Positions 25,789 through 34,204 of a stretch of DNA of 64,000 nt are shown one piece after another (position 1 is the first letter of the stretch; each line of letters begins with the position of its first letter). The notes beneath the pieces are model-generated. The model searched no databases. It worked only from the letters and a program-made list of their open reading frames with translations, and had not been told where the DNA came from. Source of the DNA: Companilactobacillus jidongensis (GTDB taxonomy: Bacteria; Bacillota; Bacilli; Lactobacillales; Lactobacillaceae); NCBI RefSeq assembly GCF_003946575.1, contig NZ_RHOP01000006.1, positions 1 to 64,000 of the forward strand, written 5' to 3'. A program made the translations under genes and the position numbers.

Positions 25789-25815
25789 CAGGTAAAATTT
25801 TACCTGCCTTTTTTT
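25789..25815 (+). terminator. Intrinsic terminator of the 48-residue gene
   Basis: The perfect palindrome CAGGTAAAATTTTACCTG is followed by CC and eight T residues. Confidence 0.9.
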
Positions 25816-25945
25816 CGTGATTTGATTTATAAAAACAAAAAATAATTTATACCTGATGTGGTTTGAAACACGTTTTCCAATTGTGTGAATTTATTAACAA
25901 TGATAGTATGAAGTCACAATATAACTTATTTTGGGGGAATAAATC

Positions 25946-26545
25946 ATGAAAAAAATCATTAGCTGGGGACTATTGATTGCCATAAGTTTAACGCTTGTTT
26001 CTTGTTCCAATAATGCAAACAATAGCAATAAATCTAACAAAGAAGCAACAACTGCCGTTAAGAAGAAAACATCTAGTAAAAAATCAAAAAAGAAAGTGGC
26101 CAAAAAGAAAACTGACAGTAATAAAAAAGAAAAAGCACAAGCAGATAACCAAAATCAACAACAAACTGCTGATCAGAATCAGCAAGCCACACAAACAGAT
26201 CAAACTAACACGCAACAGCAACAATCTAATACCAACCAACAAGCTTCATCTTCTAACAACGGAATATCATACGACGAGAACACTCTCACTGGATTCGTAA
26301 ACAAGTATGGCGTATCACCTGCTTTGTACAAATCTCAACATTACGGAATGTCTGCTTACGAAGCTCTGAAGAGCACACCTGATTATATGGAGACATTCGG
26401 TGAGCAACAAACTGAATCTCAAATGGATCGAGGAATACTAAACAAAGATGGTTCGCCAAACAATCAATATGGATATGATGATAATAATAGTGACAATAAC
26501 TCCTATGACTCTGGTGATTATGATTACGAAAATACTGACTATTAA
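25946..26545 (+). CDS. Lipoprotein with a Lys-rich and Gln-rich linker
   Basis: This 199-residue exported lipoprotein has the signal peptide MKKIISWGLLIAISL and lipobox LVSC (Cys20), so it is anchored on the outer face of the membrane. A highly basic Lys/Ser stretch (about 30-66) and a Gln/Asn/Thr-rich stretch (about 70-105) form an unfolded linker. The C-terminal part (about 112-170) has a compact patterned region, TGFVNKYGVSPALYK and GMSAYEALKSTPDYMETFG, and an acidic Tyr/Asp/Asn tail. Similar lipoproteins of unknown function occur in lactobacilli. GGGGG lies upstream of the ATG. It is monocistronic with a terminator right after it. Confidence 0.75.
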   Translation: MKKIISWGLLIAISLTLVSCSNNANNSNKSNKEATTAVKKKTSSKKSKKKVAKKKTDSNKKEKAQADNQNQQQTADQNQQATQTDQTNTQQQQSNTNQQASSSNNGISYDENTLTGFVNKYGVSPALYKSQHYGMSAYEALKSTPDYMETFGEQQTESQMDRGILNKDGSPNNQYGYDDNNSDNNSYDSGDYDYENTDY

Positions 26546-26571
26546 TAAGCCTGCCAAGGCTTATTTTTTTC
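26544..26571 (+). terminator. Intrinsic terminator after the lipoprotein gene
   Basis: AATAAGCCT / AGGCTTATT with a 4-base loop is followed by T residues. Confidence 0.9.
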
Positions 26572-26576
26572 ATTCA

Positions 26577-26604
26577 AAAAGGCCCCGAACATAATGTTCA
26601 GAGC
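26577..26604 (-). terminator. Intrinsic terminator after map
   Basis: On the minus strand GGGCTCTGAACAT pairs imperfectly with ATGTTCGGGGCC, followed by five U residues. Confidence 0.8.
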
Positions 26605-26613
26605 CCTTGATAA

Positions 26614-27402
26614 TTACAACAAATATTTAGCATCTCGTGTATGATCAAACGAAGTCAAAATCTTTGGACCATCATCTGTAATAACAATGGTATGTTCATA
26701 CTGACAACTCAAGCTACCGTCGACTGTCCGAATTGTCCAACCATCATCCTCATCTGGTTCACTACATTCAAAACTACCAATATTGATCATCGGTTCAATG
26801 GTAATTGTCATACCAGCCTTCAAACGTGTGCCATGTCCTGGCTTACCATAATGAGGAACATCTGGTTCTTCATGCATTGTGGGTCCAATTCCATGACCGA
26901 TATAATCTCTAACAACACCATAACCCATTTCATTCTCTGCATAATCTTGGATGGCAAATCCAATATCACCAATACGGTTACCAACAATTGCCTTGTCGAT
27001 ACCCTTATATAGCGACTTGAGAGTTACATCCATAAGTTTTTTAACTTCATGACTAGCTTCTCCAACGACCAATGCATGACATGCATCACTTAAGTAGCCA
27101 TGATAGTCGATTACTGTATCTAATTTGATCAAGTCACCATCTTTAACGATAATATCTTTACTTGGACAACCATGACAAATCATATCGTTGACACTGATAC
27201 ATGTTGAGTACTTGTAACCTTCAAAGTTTAATTCACCAGGTGTGGCACCATGTTCAGTGATATATTTATATGAAAAATTATCGATGTCCCAAGTTGATAG
27301 TCCCGGTTTGACATAATCCTCTAATTCATGGAACAAACCAGTTAAAATATCTCCTGCCTCTTGCATCCCTTTTATTTCACGTTCTGATTTTAATGCTATC
27401 AT
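26614..27402 (-). CDS. map: Methionine aminopeptidase type I
   Basis: This 262-residue enzyme removes the N-terminal methionine from new proteins in the cytosol. The metal-binding residues are visible: two aspartates in KLDTVIDYHGYLSDACH, the histidine in GHGIGPTMHEEP, and glutamates in TIEPM and CQYEHTIV. The length is typical of Firmicute type I enzymes. GAGGAG lies before the ATG. It is separated by 20 bases from the GNAT gene upstream, and the two may be co-transcribed. Confidence 0.94.
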   Translation of the reverse strand: MIALKSEREIKGMQEAGDILTGLFHELEDYVKPGLSTWDIDNFSYKYITEHGATPGELNFEGYKYSTCISVNDMICHGCPSKDIIVKDGDLIKLDTVIDYHGYLSDACHALVVGEASHEVKKLMDVTLKSLYKGIDKAIVGNRIGDIGFAIQDYAENEMGYGVVRDYIGHGIGPTMHEEPDVPHYGKPGHGTRLKAGMTITIEPMINIGSFECSEPDEDDGWTIRTVDGSLSCQYEHTIVITDDGPKILTSFDHTRDAKYLL

Positions 27403-27422
27403 TTTATCTCCTCAAATTTATA

Positions 27423-28052
27423 TTACAAAGTTTTTTTATAAATAAAGTATTTCATTTTTTGATCAATTGACTGACCAGGTTCATGTACTTCTGCTTCAGC
27501 ACATCTGTCAAATCCACGATGTTCATAAAATTGATATGAGCAATTAGTGTCAGTAAAAACATATATCCTCTTACCAGAATATTGTTCTGAAAGTGCAGTA
27601 AGCAATTTAGTTCCAACTCCCTGACCCTTTGTATCTGGATCAACCGCAAACAGCATTAACTCGCCATCAAAATTCATCTTGGATTTTAGTTCCTTCAGCA
27701 TGAATCCATTAACCTGATCATAAACACCTGAGTCAGAATCAAAACCAACATTCATTATCGATTCCACAACTTTTGAATAACTTCGATTTAGAAGTCCCTG
27801 ATCGATCAAGACCTCATTATTGAATCCAGCAAAAACTGCACCACAAAAGTTATCACCCTCATCATACGCACCTAAAGCTATCGTAGCCTTGCTATATTCA
27901 TCTCGCACAACATATTCAGCGTATATTCTATTTTGAATTTTTGAACTTGAATATCGATCAAAATTCATTCCGACTAATGAGAATTGAGCTAACTTAGATA
28001 AATCTTTTTTATTAAAATTCTTAATTTTTATAATTGGTCTATCTCCAAACAT
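27423..28052 (-). CDS. GNAT-family N-acetyltransferase
   Basis: This 209-residue protein has the GNAT acetyl-CoA signature VDPDTKGQGVGTKLL followed by the late strand-helix pattern YVFTDTNCSYQFYEHRGFDRC. The N-terminal half is longer than the minimal fold. The substrate is unknown. It is the last host gene before the prophage and lies upstream of map on the same strand. Confidence 0.8.
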   Translation of the reverse strand: MFGDRPIIKIKNFNKKDLSKLAQFSLVGMNFDRYSSSKIQNRIYAEYVVRDEYSKATIALGAYDEGDNFCGAVFAGFNNEVLIDQGLLNRSYSKVVESIMNVGFDSDSGVYDQVNGFMLKELKSKMNFDGELMLFAVDPDTKGQGVGTKLLTALSEQYSGKRIYVFTDTNCSYQFYEHRGFDRCAEAEVHEPGQSIDQKMKYFIYKKTL

Positions 28053-28099
28053 TATGACTTATACTAAATAATCATATACATTTCGTAAATAAAAGTCCA

Positions 28100-28124
28100 A
28101 AAAAAGAACACCCAAAGGTGTTCT
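28100..28124 (-). terminator. Intrinsic terminator upstream of the GNAT gene
   Basis: AGAACACC / GGTGTTCT with a 4-base loop is followed on the minus strand by U residues. No complete minus-strand gene now ends here, so it may have served a host gene displaced by the prophage. Confidence 0.85.
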
Positions 28125-28178
28125 ATTCAAAGGAGAGTACAGGATTTTAAAAAGCCTATATATCAATCCCCATTTGAA

Positions 28179-28200
28179 ATATGCGCAAAATATGCGCAAA
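28179..28200. repeat. Perfect tandem repeat ATATGCGCAAA x2, possible attachment core
   Basis: Two adjacent identical 11-base units lie within the expected left boundary of the prophage. Integrase core or arm sites are often short repeats of this kind, but the matching right end is not in view. Confidence 0.3.
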
Positions 28201-28323
28201 GTCTTACTTTTTATTATGTTTTTCTACCCATTATATGGTGAAAACATTTAGAATTGATAGTCTTTCAACAGCTCAAATTATATCACAGCTATATCTTTAA
28301 AATTAAGTTTTTTAAATAGCACA

Positions 28324-28363
28324 AAAAAGCCCACCACCTAAATTAATAGATGATGGGCTTTTT
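28324..28363. terminator. Terminator at the end of the phage late region
   Basis: AAAAAGCCCA and TGGGCTTTTT enclose an imperfect stem-loop about 100 bases downstream of the endolysin gene. It can act on both strands. Confidence 0.8.
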
Positions 28364-28466
28364 CGACACTATCAAAGTTAATTAAAAACCAAGGTAATTT
28401 ACAATATTGTCGACATCAACGAACGACCTCAATATAGCGCATATTATTATATTTGTCTAATCTTTA

Positions 28467-29492
28467 CTATTCAAATTTTGATCCCGATGTGTATTCAAAT
28501 GGAATGTATTCATCAGTTGCAATTTTAGCCATCGGAATACCATTGATAACTTTGAATCCAGCGGTTTTAAAGGATTTACCAGTGCTGACAGACGCATTCT
28601 GCACCCTGTTTCCTTTTGAATCAAAGACAGGTGCCGGTGAATCGTCCGTATATTTAACGATAATAAAATCTTTAAACTCTGTTTTTGATAGTGGCACAAA
28701 AATATCGGTAGCAATTTGGTAATGTGGTTCACTATTGATCATAACAATATCTGAACTTTTCCAAGTTGATCCTGCATCATACATTTCAGGTCGTTCAATT
28801 CCTAGCCTATCTACTGGATGAGTTTGTTCCGTTAGCTTGATGACATTTTCTACTTTAGGCTTTTCGGGTTCAGCTTTAGGTTGTGTGGCTGCTTCAGTTT
28901 TGGCTGATTTCTTATCAAAAATGCCCCAATCATATGACATGTCCTGCGAACCACCGCCCCAGGTAGATGTGTATTGCCAAGCAACTATATTGCCTCTTGC
29001 TCCACAATCACTTGATCCGTAACTAGCTACCCAAGTCGGGTGCTTATTAGCATTTAAGATACCTTGATTGAACCAACTGGCCATACTGTATTGAAATACA
29101 TTCGTATAGCCTTGTGTTTCAAGGTAGTTAATGAAGGTATCGACATAGCTCGCTACGTTTGAAGTATTTAATGTGGAATCCTCAACATCAACACATAGTG
29201 GTGTATCTTTTCCAAAGCCAAGATTAACAACCGATTGCTCGAAGAATTTTGCTTCATTGATCGAATCAGCAACACTTGAAGCTAGAAAATAATGATAGAA
29301 ACCAACATTCATTCCAGCTGCTAAAGCATTTTTTGTTTGATTTAAAGACTTAGGATTAATATAGTTATCTCCATCAGCACTACCTTGGGTAGTTTTAATT
29401 AGAACGCTAGCTACACCTGCATTGACTAAACCTTGAAAGAAGCCTAAATCATCACGTTGAAAGCTAGACACATCTGCAAAATATTTAGTCAT
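28467..29492 (-). CDS. Phage endolysin: GH25 muramidase with two SLAP-type binding modules
   Basis: This 341-residue lysin has an N-terminal GH25 lysozyme domain (about 1-200) with DVSSFQ, the catalytic pair in CVDVEDS and the closing WQYTSTWGG. A Lys/Pro/Glu-rich linker follows (about 205-222), then two SLAP/SH3-like wall-binding modules (about 228-275 and 280-335), each ending in an ATD-F/Y-P motif similar to those of the host SLAP protein at 4.9 kb. It cuts peptidoglycan at the end of the lytic cycle. There is no signal peptide, so it depends on the holin just upstream. Its start is one base from the holin stop. Confidence 0.93.
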   Translation of the reverse strand: MTKYFADVSSFQRDDLGFFQGLVNAGVASVLIKTTQGSADGDNYINPKSLNQTKNALAAGMNVGFYHYFLASSVADSINEAKFFEQSVVNLGFGKDTPLCVDVEDSTLNTSNVASYVDTFINYLETQGYTNVFQYSMASWFNQGILNANKHPTWVASYGSSDCGARGNIVAWQYTSTWGGGSQDMSYDWGIFDKKSAKTEAATQPKAEPEKPKVENVIKLTEQTHPVDRLGIERPEMYDAGSTWKSSDIVMINSEPHYQIATDIFVPLSKTEFKDFIIVKYTDDSPAPVFDSKGNRVQNASVSTGKSFKTAGFKVINGIPMAKIATDEYIPFEYTSGSKFE

Positions 29493-29493
29493 A

Positions 29494-29787
29494 TTAGTTT
29501 CTCCTTAAATTAGCGGGATTTTGATATGTTGGCGTTTTAACTTCGGTCAAATCAGATTGAACGGTATTAGAATCGCTAGGTTTACCTTTTGATGTGTCAT
29601 ATACCAGCCCGAGTGATCCTGCAATCGTTAACACTGTATTGACAATTCCCATAGCTTGATTTAATTCTTCTCCTGTAATTTCCCAGCCAAATAGATGTCC
29701 AACTTGTTGTGCTAATACTCCTACAAGTGACAAGGTGGAGACCCACCAAACTGCCGAATGTGTATCTAAAGTTAATTTATTTTTCAT
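29494..29787 (-). CDS. Phage holin (phi LC3-type family)
   Basis: This 97-residue protein has two hydrophobic segments (about 11-28 and 45-62) and the pattern GLVYDTSKGKPSDS typical of the phi LC3 holin family (Phage_holin_1). It forms membrane lesions that release the endolysin. It lies in a lysis cassette of three genes. Confidence 0.85.
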   Translation of the reverse strand: MKNKLTLDTHSAVWWVSTLSLVGVLAQQVGHLFGWEITGEELNQAMGIVNTVLTIAGSLGLVYDTSKGKPSDSNTVQSDLTEVKTPTYQNPANLRRN

Positions 29788-29790
29788 TTA

Positions 29791-30048
29791 TTATCTACCT
29801 ACCTTATCTTCTACTCTTATCAGTCTTTTCTCATGGTCTGTAACCATTTCAGAAAGCACATGATTATCACTCCTTGTTTCTTCCTTAAATGATTTAAATT
29901 CATTAGATAAATCTTTGATGTCGTATCTTAATGGTTTAATAATCACAATATTTACAAACCAGGTTAAAACTCCAATAAATATGGAAAAAAGTGAAAATAG
30001 CGATAACCATTCTTCTAAGGAATATCCCATTATTACGTGTGGTGGCAT
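29791..30048 (-). CDS. Small phage membrane protein with coiled-coil tail
   Basis: This 85-residue protein has one transmembrane segment (about 13-36) followed by a charged helical tail with heptad-like spacing and a final DHEKRLIRVEDKV. This layout is common next to phage holins (haemolysin XhlA-like) and probably modulates lysis. AAAGGAG lies about nine bases before the ATG. It is the first gene after the terminator that follows the baseplate fibre gene. Confidence 0.7.
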   Translation of the reverse strand: MPPHVIMGYSLEEWLSLFSLFSIFIGVLTWFVNIVIIKPLRYDIKDLSNEFKSFKEETRSDNHVLSEMVTDHEKRLIRVEDKVGR

Positions 30049-30072
30049 CTAGTCATCTCCTTTCTTTACAAC

Positions 30073-30101
30073 AAAAAAAGGAACTAGCCTTAGCTAATTC
30101 C
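30073..30101 (-). terminator. Terminator between structural and lysis genes
   Basis: On the minus strand GGAATTAGC / GCTAGTTCC (9 bp) with seven U residues overlaps the end of the fibre gene. The lysis genes beyond it need read-through, antitermination or their own promoter. Confidence 0.85.
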
Positions 30102-31682
30102 TGTGATTTTTAATTTTACTGTTTTGCCAGTGTCATCTGTTGCTGTGATGGTTTTCCCACTCATATCAGACACAGTCACTATATCTTCTGGAGCTGGTGT
30201 CCAATCAGTGGCTACGCTACCTTTTTCTAACTTAAACCCATAGACATAAGCTTCTACTGTATTTTGATCGGTTGCTGAAGGTGAGTAGTCTTGCCTAAGC
30301 GTAAAAGTCTTATTTCCTGATACATTAGGAATAGTAATGAAAGTTATGGTATATAGTTTATAATCACTTGTAAGAGTTATATTAGTATGAGTATCGTGAC
30401 CTCCACTATTTGATACATTTGGGAAACAATAGAAAATCATCGTCCCTGTACCCTTAGCATAGAAACTAGCTGTATATGTTGTAGAAGACTGTAACCACCC
30501 GTCATTAAGTTGTTGTATGACAATGCCACTAAGAGATGATGAAGTTAGCGTGGCCATAGGATAATGCAATACGGCCGGCTTTTGACTAGCATCTACAGTA
30601 ACCTCCTGCCCTAAAGTCCAATTATCATTAAAGTCACCTGTATTCATTAACATATTAACACCAACGGCACTGTTATTAACTTGAGTTTGCAAGCTCTGAA
30701 ATGCAGGTGCATTAATTAACCCAGTGTTATCAACAGTTCCTGTATCACCTTTATCACCTTTAGGGCCTTGGGGACCGGTTGGACCAGTTTCACCTGTATC
30801 ACCCTTGTCACCTTTAAGACCTTGGGGGCCAATTGGACCGGTTTCACCTATATCACCCTTGTCACCTTTAGGACCTTGGGGACCAGTTTTAGCAACTGTT
30901 AAAGCATCTATTTGGGCCTTTAAATTTGCAATTGATTGAGATACTTGGGCTTGCTGATCGGCTGTGAAACTAGCATTGGCCGCAATAATTTGTTTTTGAA
31001 CACCATCTAAAAATGAATTAACGGGAGCAATTTGTGCCTTGATAGCCGTAATCGTAGCATTCAATTCATCACTATTATTTTCCAAATCTAATTTTTTAGC
31101 AGCTAAATCAGCGGCAATGCTTTCGACATTTTCTTCAGCAGCATCTATGATTGGTTGATATTGAGCCTTAGCATCGCTCAAAGTCTTATCCATAAGCAGC
31201 TTGAATTCATCTGGAATGCTCAATGCAGCAATTTGGGACTTCATTTGTTGGATTCTACCGAGCCAGTCATTTTCGGTATCAGTTAAGAACTTATTGATAT
31301 TTTCGAGGCCCGGAATGTAGCTGACTGAAGTATCATCAAGCTGCGTACTTGGAATGATTGAGATATCAAATCCACATGTGGTTACCTCGTTATTTATCAC
31401 AAAATAAGCGTCCTGAATCTTACCAACAGACTCAGTTAAATGCTCACTTACAGGATAATCGATCACGCTACCATTAACATTTGCTGGATCATTAGAAACA
31501 ATTGTCCCATCAGGCTTTTTGGCTACAAAGGTAGCAAAATTAATCTGTAAGGTTTCGTCTCCCCCATTTAAGATAGTTGCTTCAATAGTCACATCACTTT
31601 CACCTTGACGCAGAATAATTGGCTCATTATTGACCACAGCATCTTTACGAATATCAAGGCTAATTTTGGCTATTCTTATCAT
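30090..31682 (-). CDS. Baseplate upper protein (BppU-like) with collagen-like stalk and sugar-binding-type head
   Basis: This 530-residue fibre protein has an N-terminal BppU-type beta domain (about 1-125), a long helical region (about 130-275), then 16 uninterrupted Gly-X-Y triplets (about 278-325) built from an 18-residue unit with [17 protein letters not shown]-terminal jelly-roll-like domain (about 345-505) resembles carbohydrate-binding CBM4_9 modules (a [10 protein letters not shown] start and a [11 protein letters not shown] end). It is probably a trimeric receptor-binding fibre that recognises host wall sugars. Its start overlaps the XkdX gene. Confidence 0.8.
   Translation of the reverse strand: MIRIAKISLDIRKDAVVNNEPIILRQGESDVTIEATILNGGDETLQINFATFVAKKPDGTIVSNDPANVNGSVIDYPVSEHLTESVGKIQDAYFVINNEVTTCGFDISIIPSTQLDDTSVSYIPGLENINKFLTDTENDWLGRIQQMKSQIAALSIPDEFKLLMDKTLSDAKAQYQPIIDAAEENVESIAADLAAKKLDLENNSDELNATITAIKAQIAPVNSFLDGVQKQIIAANASFTADQQAQVSQSIANLKAQIDALTVAKTGPQGPKGDKGDIGETGPIGPQGLKGDKGDTGETGPTGPQGPKGDKGDTGTVDNTGLINAPAFQSLQTQVNNSAVGVNMLMNTGDFNDNWTLGQEVTVDASQKPAVLHYPMATLTSSSLSGIVIQQLNDGWLQSSTTYTASFYAKGTGTMIFYCFPNVSNSGGHDTHTNITLTSDYKLYTITFITIPNVSGNKTFTLRQDYSPSATDQNTVEAYVYGFKLEKGSVATDWTPAPEDIVTVSDMSGKTITATDDTGKTVKLKITGIS
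30735..30890 (-). repeat. 54-bp tandem repeats encoding the collagen-like stalk
   Basis: About 2.7 copies of a 54-base unit encode the Gly-X-Y segment of the fibre protein. Such repeats expand and contract easily, so stalk length may vary among related phages. Confidence 0.75.
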
Positions 31683-31836
31683 CTACTTCGCCTCCGCTAA
31701 CATTGCCTGATGCGTCATAATCTTCACCTGTAATATCTTTATAATCATCTTTTGAGATGACCATAGGCACATAGCCAACGATGTCAGTGGTCTTGAGCGT
31801 TCCCCAACCAAATTCCATCTTTAATAGTTCTATCAT
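31660..31836 (-). CDS. XkdX-family small phage protein
   Basis: This 58-residue protein has the XkdX pattern: an aromatic start ([19 protein letters not shown]) and the late [12 protein letters not shown]. These proteins sit in the baseplate/tail region of many Firmicute phages and their exact role is unknown. AAGGAGG lies eight bases before the ATG. It overlaps the start of the fibre gene by 23 bases. Confidence 0.82.
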   Translation of the reverse strand: MIELLKMEFGWGTLKTTDIVGYVPMVISKDDYKDITGEDYDASGNVSGGEVDDKNSQN

Positions 31837-31901
31837 AATAATTCCTCCTTAAAATTATTCCGACCACCACCACTACCAGTAAGGGAGCATGCTTTTATTG
31901 A

Positions 31902-32183
31902 CTACTTAGCTGCGATAGTTGCACCATCGTTTGTAGCTGTGGATGTCACATCTGCTGGTGCTTCAGGAGCTGGTGTAAGAACCGTCCAGCCTTTTGCATC
32001 AACTTTTTCTGATTCGAGACCTGTAACAGAATCCTTAAAAGTGATTTTATAATCGCCATCAGCAACTACTGTACCTGCTGCTAGTCCTGCAACAGCAACG
32101 CTAGCTACACCGACTTCACTTTCGCCAATTTTGTTTCCTGCCTTGTCATAAACTACTTCGATATCTTTTGAACGATCTGCCAT
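31902..32183 (-). CDS. Small Ig-like or accessory baseplate protein
   Basis: A 93-residue protein, not assigned to a named family. The middle looks like a small beta domain (DGDYKITFKDSVTGLESE), and it ends in a Pro/Ala hinge followed by ATNDGATIAAK. The next gene upstream ends in a similar tail, so both may carry the same short attachment motif. The start at the ATG 32183 is supported by GGAAG nine bases before it; the earlier in-frame TTG is too close to that site. Confidence 0.6.
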   Translation of the reverse strand: MADRSKDIEVVYDKAGNKIGESEVGVASVAVAGLAAGTVVADGDYKITFKDSVTGLESEKVDAKGWTVLTPAPEAPADVTSTATNDGATIAAK

Positions 32184-32208
32184 AATCAAATACTTCCTTT
32201 TTTTATTT

Positions 32209-32688
32209 TTATTGTGCTGAAATTACTGCTCCGTCTACTGTTGCTACAGATTTAACTTCTGACGGTGTAGTTGGAGTTGGATTAACTCCATTTGCTTTAT
32301 CCAACTTGGTAGTTAAATCTGCTACTTGCTTTGTCAATGCTGTGATTGCCATTTGCGCTGCCAACTTATCTTGGATAGCTTGCTTAGTCATAACAGTAAC
32401 AGCTTGCTGGAATTGCTGATTCATCAGTTGACCTTTTAATTGACCTTTAGTTAAATTGGTTAGTGACTCTTTAGTTTCTTCATCTGGTGTCATGCCTGTT
32501 GAAATATGGACTAATTTATTATCGGATTCCCGAACCGTCCATGAATACATGTTATCGATATAAAAGGCTGGGTTACTATCCACTAGTGTCCAGCCTTCAA
32601 TTTTAGATTGTTTTTCTGCTCCTGATTCTGGGGAACCGTAAATTCCTGTAATGTTTCTATCATCATCTAATTGAACTGCTATTTTCAT
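32209..32688 (-). CDS. Baseplate-region protein of unknown function
   Basis: This 159-residue protein has an N-terminal beta-rich part (about 1-65), a helical coiled-coil-like region (about 75-130) and a Pro-rich hinge with the C-terminal SVATVDGAVISAQ, which resembles the tail of the neighbouring 93-residue protein. Similar proteins lie between the baseplate and lysis genes of lactobacillus phages. No activity can be assigned. Confidence 0.6.
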   Translation of the reverse strand: MKIAVQLDDDRNITGIYGSPESGAEKQSKIEGWTLVDSNPAFYIDNMYSWTVRESDNKLVHISTGMTPDEETKESLTNLTKGQLKGQLMNQQFQQAVTVMTKQAIQDKLAAQMAITALTKQVADLTTKLDKANGVNPTPTTPSEVKSVATVDGAVISAQ

Positions 32689-32698
32689 TATTTACCTC

Positions 32699-33922
32699 CT
32701 ATTTTCTATAAGGTGTAATACTTTGAATGTCTAAAAAGGCATTATGATAGTTACTGCTAAAATTAATTTGAAAAACAAATTGAACAGTAATTTTATTTTT
32801 TTCTATTAAAACATATGCTTGGCTTGGAACATGCAATGCAGCAGTACCATCAGATTTCCAAGTTCCAGAAACATAGCTTTCTACTGGAACTGTTTTATTA
32901 TCCGTAATAGTGTTATGAGACTGAAATGGAATTTTGTTTCCAACGATTAGTTTTTCTTTAGGAATAACATAATTTGCTAAAATTCCAATATCATCATTAG
33001 AAATTCTATATCCATGTTCTTGATTGTCATACAAAGTATATGCATACTTTGTTAAATTGATTAAAAGGCCATCGGAGACATTCTCATAATAATCAGAGGT
33101 ACCATCTAAAGTAAGAATATTGGCTTTATCTGTTCGTGTACTTCCTGAAAATAATTTAATAGACTCTGGAAATTGTGCCACGGCCTTTTGAGTTGAAAAT
33201 GTGGCAATAACATCAACTATTACATCATAATTGGCTCCAGTTGCTCCTGCTGTATTTCCGTCATTATCGTATCCAGTAACACTAGAATATGTCATGGTTC
33301 CATCACCATTAAACTTAACATGCAAGTGTGGAGCTAAGAAGTTCTTACCACTTAGATTCTCACCAATTCCGTTAATTGGAATATCTAACTCATTAGTTGT
33401 AGCTAAATCAGTTGATTTAATATATACCGGATAGACTGATGTAGTAGTAAAATATCCTTCTTTAGCAACATTATTAGTATCATAATTCAATTCAATATCG
33501 GTTACAGCGCCCTTAGCGCCTTTTGCCATTGAAGTTCTTTGAAGGTGAATAAGGAACGTAGCACCATCGCCAGCCATATTGAACTTTGTACCAACATCAC
33601 GTAGTAAAATAACAGTTTGAGAGCCTGTTTGTTCTGCTACACTTTCGTCTCGTTGATATAGCAAATATCTTTCAGTAATCTCACCATCAGCAAGTGAACC
33701 AGCATAGTAATCAGCACCAGCGGCTGGGTGATTTTGATCTGTATTTCCACCAGTGCTGCCACCTGTACCATTTGTGCTAGTTAAAAAATTAGTAAAATCC
33801 ATATAGTTCGAGTCACCCGCGGGTTTAATAATTTGAATATTTCCTTTAGCATCCTTATATGTTGCCCCTTGAGCTGCCTTTGAGGCAATCCGAGCAACTT
33901 TTGTTAAAGCATTATCTGCCAT
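32699..33922 (-). CDS. Probable baseplate or receptor-binding protein
   Basis: This 407-residue beta-rich protein lacks signal or membrane segments. Its first 50 residues (LTKVARIA...YKDAKGNIQ...YMDFTNFLT) resemble the start of the next gene upstream (33923-34204), suggesting a shared docking domain. A short Gly/Thr/Asn-rich linker (about 50-63) separates it from the large C-terminal region. The position among BppU-type proteins fits an accessory receptor-binding role. I do not recognise the C-terminal fold. Confidence 0.6.
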   Translation of the reverse strand: MADNALTKVARIASKAAQGATYKDAKGNIQIIKPAGDSNYMDFTNFLTSTNGTGGSTGGNTDQNHPAAGADYYAGSLADGEITERYLLYQRDESVAEQTGSQTVILLRDVGTKFNMAGDGATFLIHLQRTSMAKGAKGAVTDIELNYDTNNVAKEGYFTTTSVYPVYIKSTDLATTNELDIPINGIGENLSGKNFLAPHLHVKFNGDGTMTYSSVTGYDNDGNTAGATGANYDVIVDVIATFSTQKAVAQFPESIKLFSGSTRTDKANILTLDGTSDYYENVSDGLLINLTKYAYTLYDNQEHGYRISNDDIGILANYVIPKEKLIVGNKIPFQSHNTITDNKTVPVESYVSGTWKSDGTAALHVPSQAYVLIEKNKITVQFVFQINFSSNYHNAFLDIQSITPYRK

Positions 33923-34204
33923 TTAATTTACCTCCTGTTTATTGTCCGCTTGTAATGCATTCGTCAAAGTAGTTATTTTGTCTGATATAGTAGCATCTTC
34001 AATTTTGTCATTTGTATCCAAAGTATCGATTTGAGATTGAATAACAGATTTGGCACTATCAGCGGTTAAAAATGATAATGAAGCATCTAAATAATTATCC
34101 GTCTTGTCAAAAGGTACTTTGACATATGTTCCTGTAGAATTTTTATATTTAATACCAATTGGCGTTAATGTTTGAAGTTTAGCAACTCTAGTTAAATCGC
34201 TCAT
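33923..34204 (-). CDS. Small baseplate adaptor-like protein
   Basis: A 93-residue protein. The N-terminal half (LTRVAKLQT...GIKYKNSTG...NYLDASLSFLT) matches the start of the 407-residue neighbour, and the rest is helical (IQSQIDTLDTNDKI). It may be a stand-alone copy of the docking domain, made in the same transcript. Its start overlaps the stop of the BppU gene. Confidence 0.55.
   Translation of the reverse strand: MSDLTRVAKLQTLTPIGIKYKNSTGTYVKVPFDKTDNYLDASLSFLTADSAKSVIQSQIDTLDTNDKIEDATISDKITTLTNALQADNKQEVN

Larger units (their letters stand above)
28125..28466. other. Host/prophage junction region
   Basis: This stretch between the last host terminator and the endolysin gene holds an 11-bp tandem repeat, an extended -10 element on the minus strand (TGTGATATAAT, about 28273-28283) and a phage terminator. 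The left prophage end should lie here. The other end is outside the window, so the attachment site cannot be proved. I see no gene in it. Confidence 0.5.

Noticed and set aside
25994-26300. Lys-rich plus-strand frame within the lipoprotein gene
   Set aside because: A shifted reading of the A-rich Lys/Gln linker. The lipoprotein frame has the signal peptide and lipobox.
28380-28466. A frame after the endolysin stop ending in a Val/Asp-rich peptide
   Set aside because: No start codon with a ribosome binding site, and no clear match to a lost lysin end.
30724-30939. Pro-rich plus-strand frame opposite the collagen-like repeat
   Set aside because: It is the antisense of Gly-X-Y repeats, so its regular pattern is a by-product.
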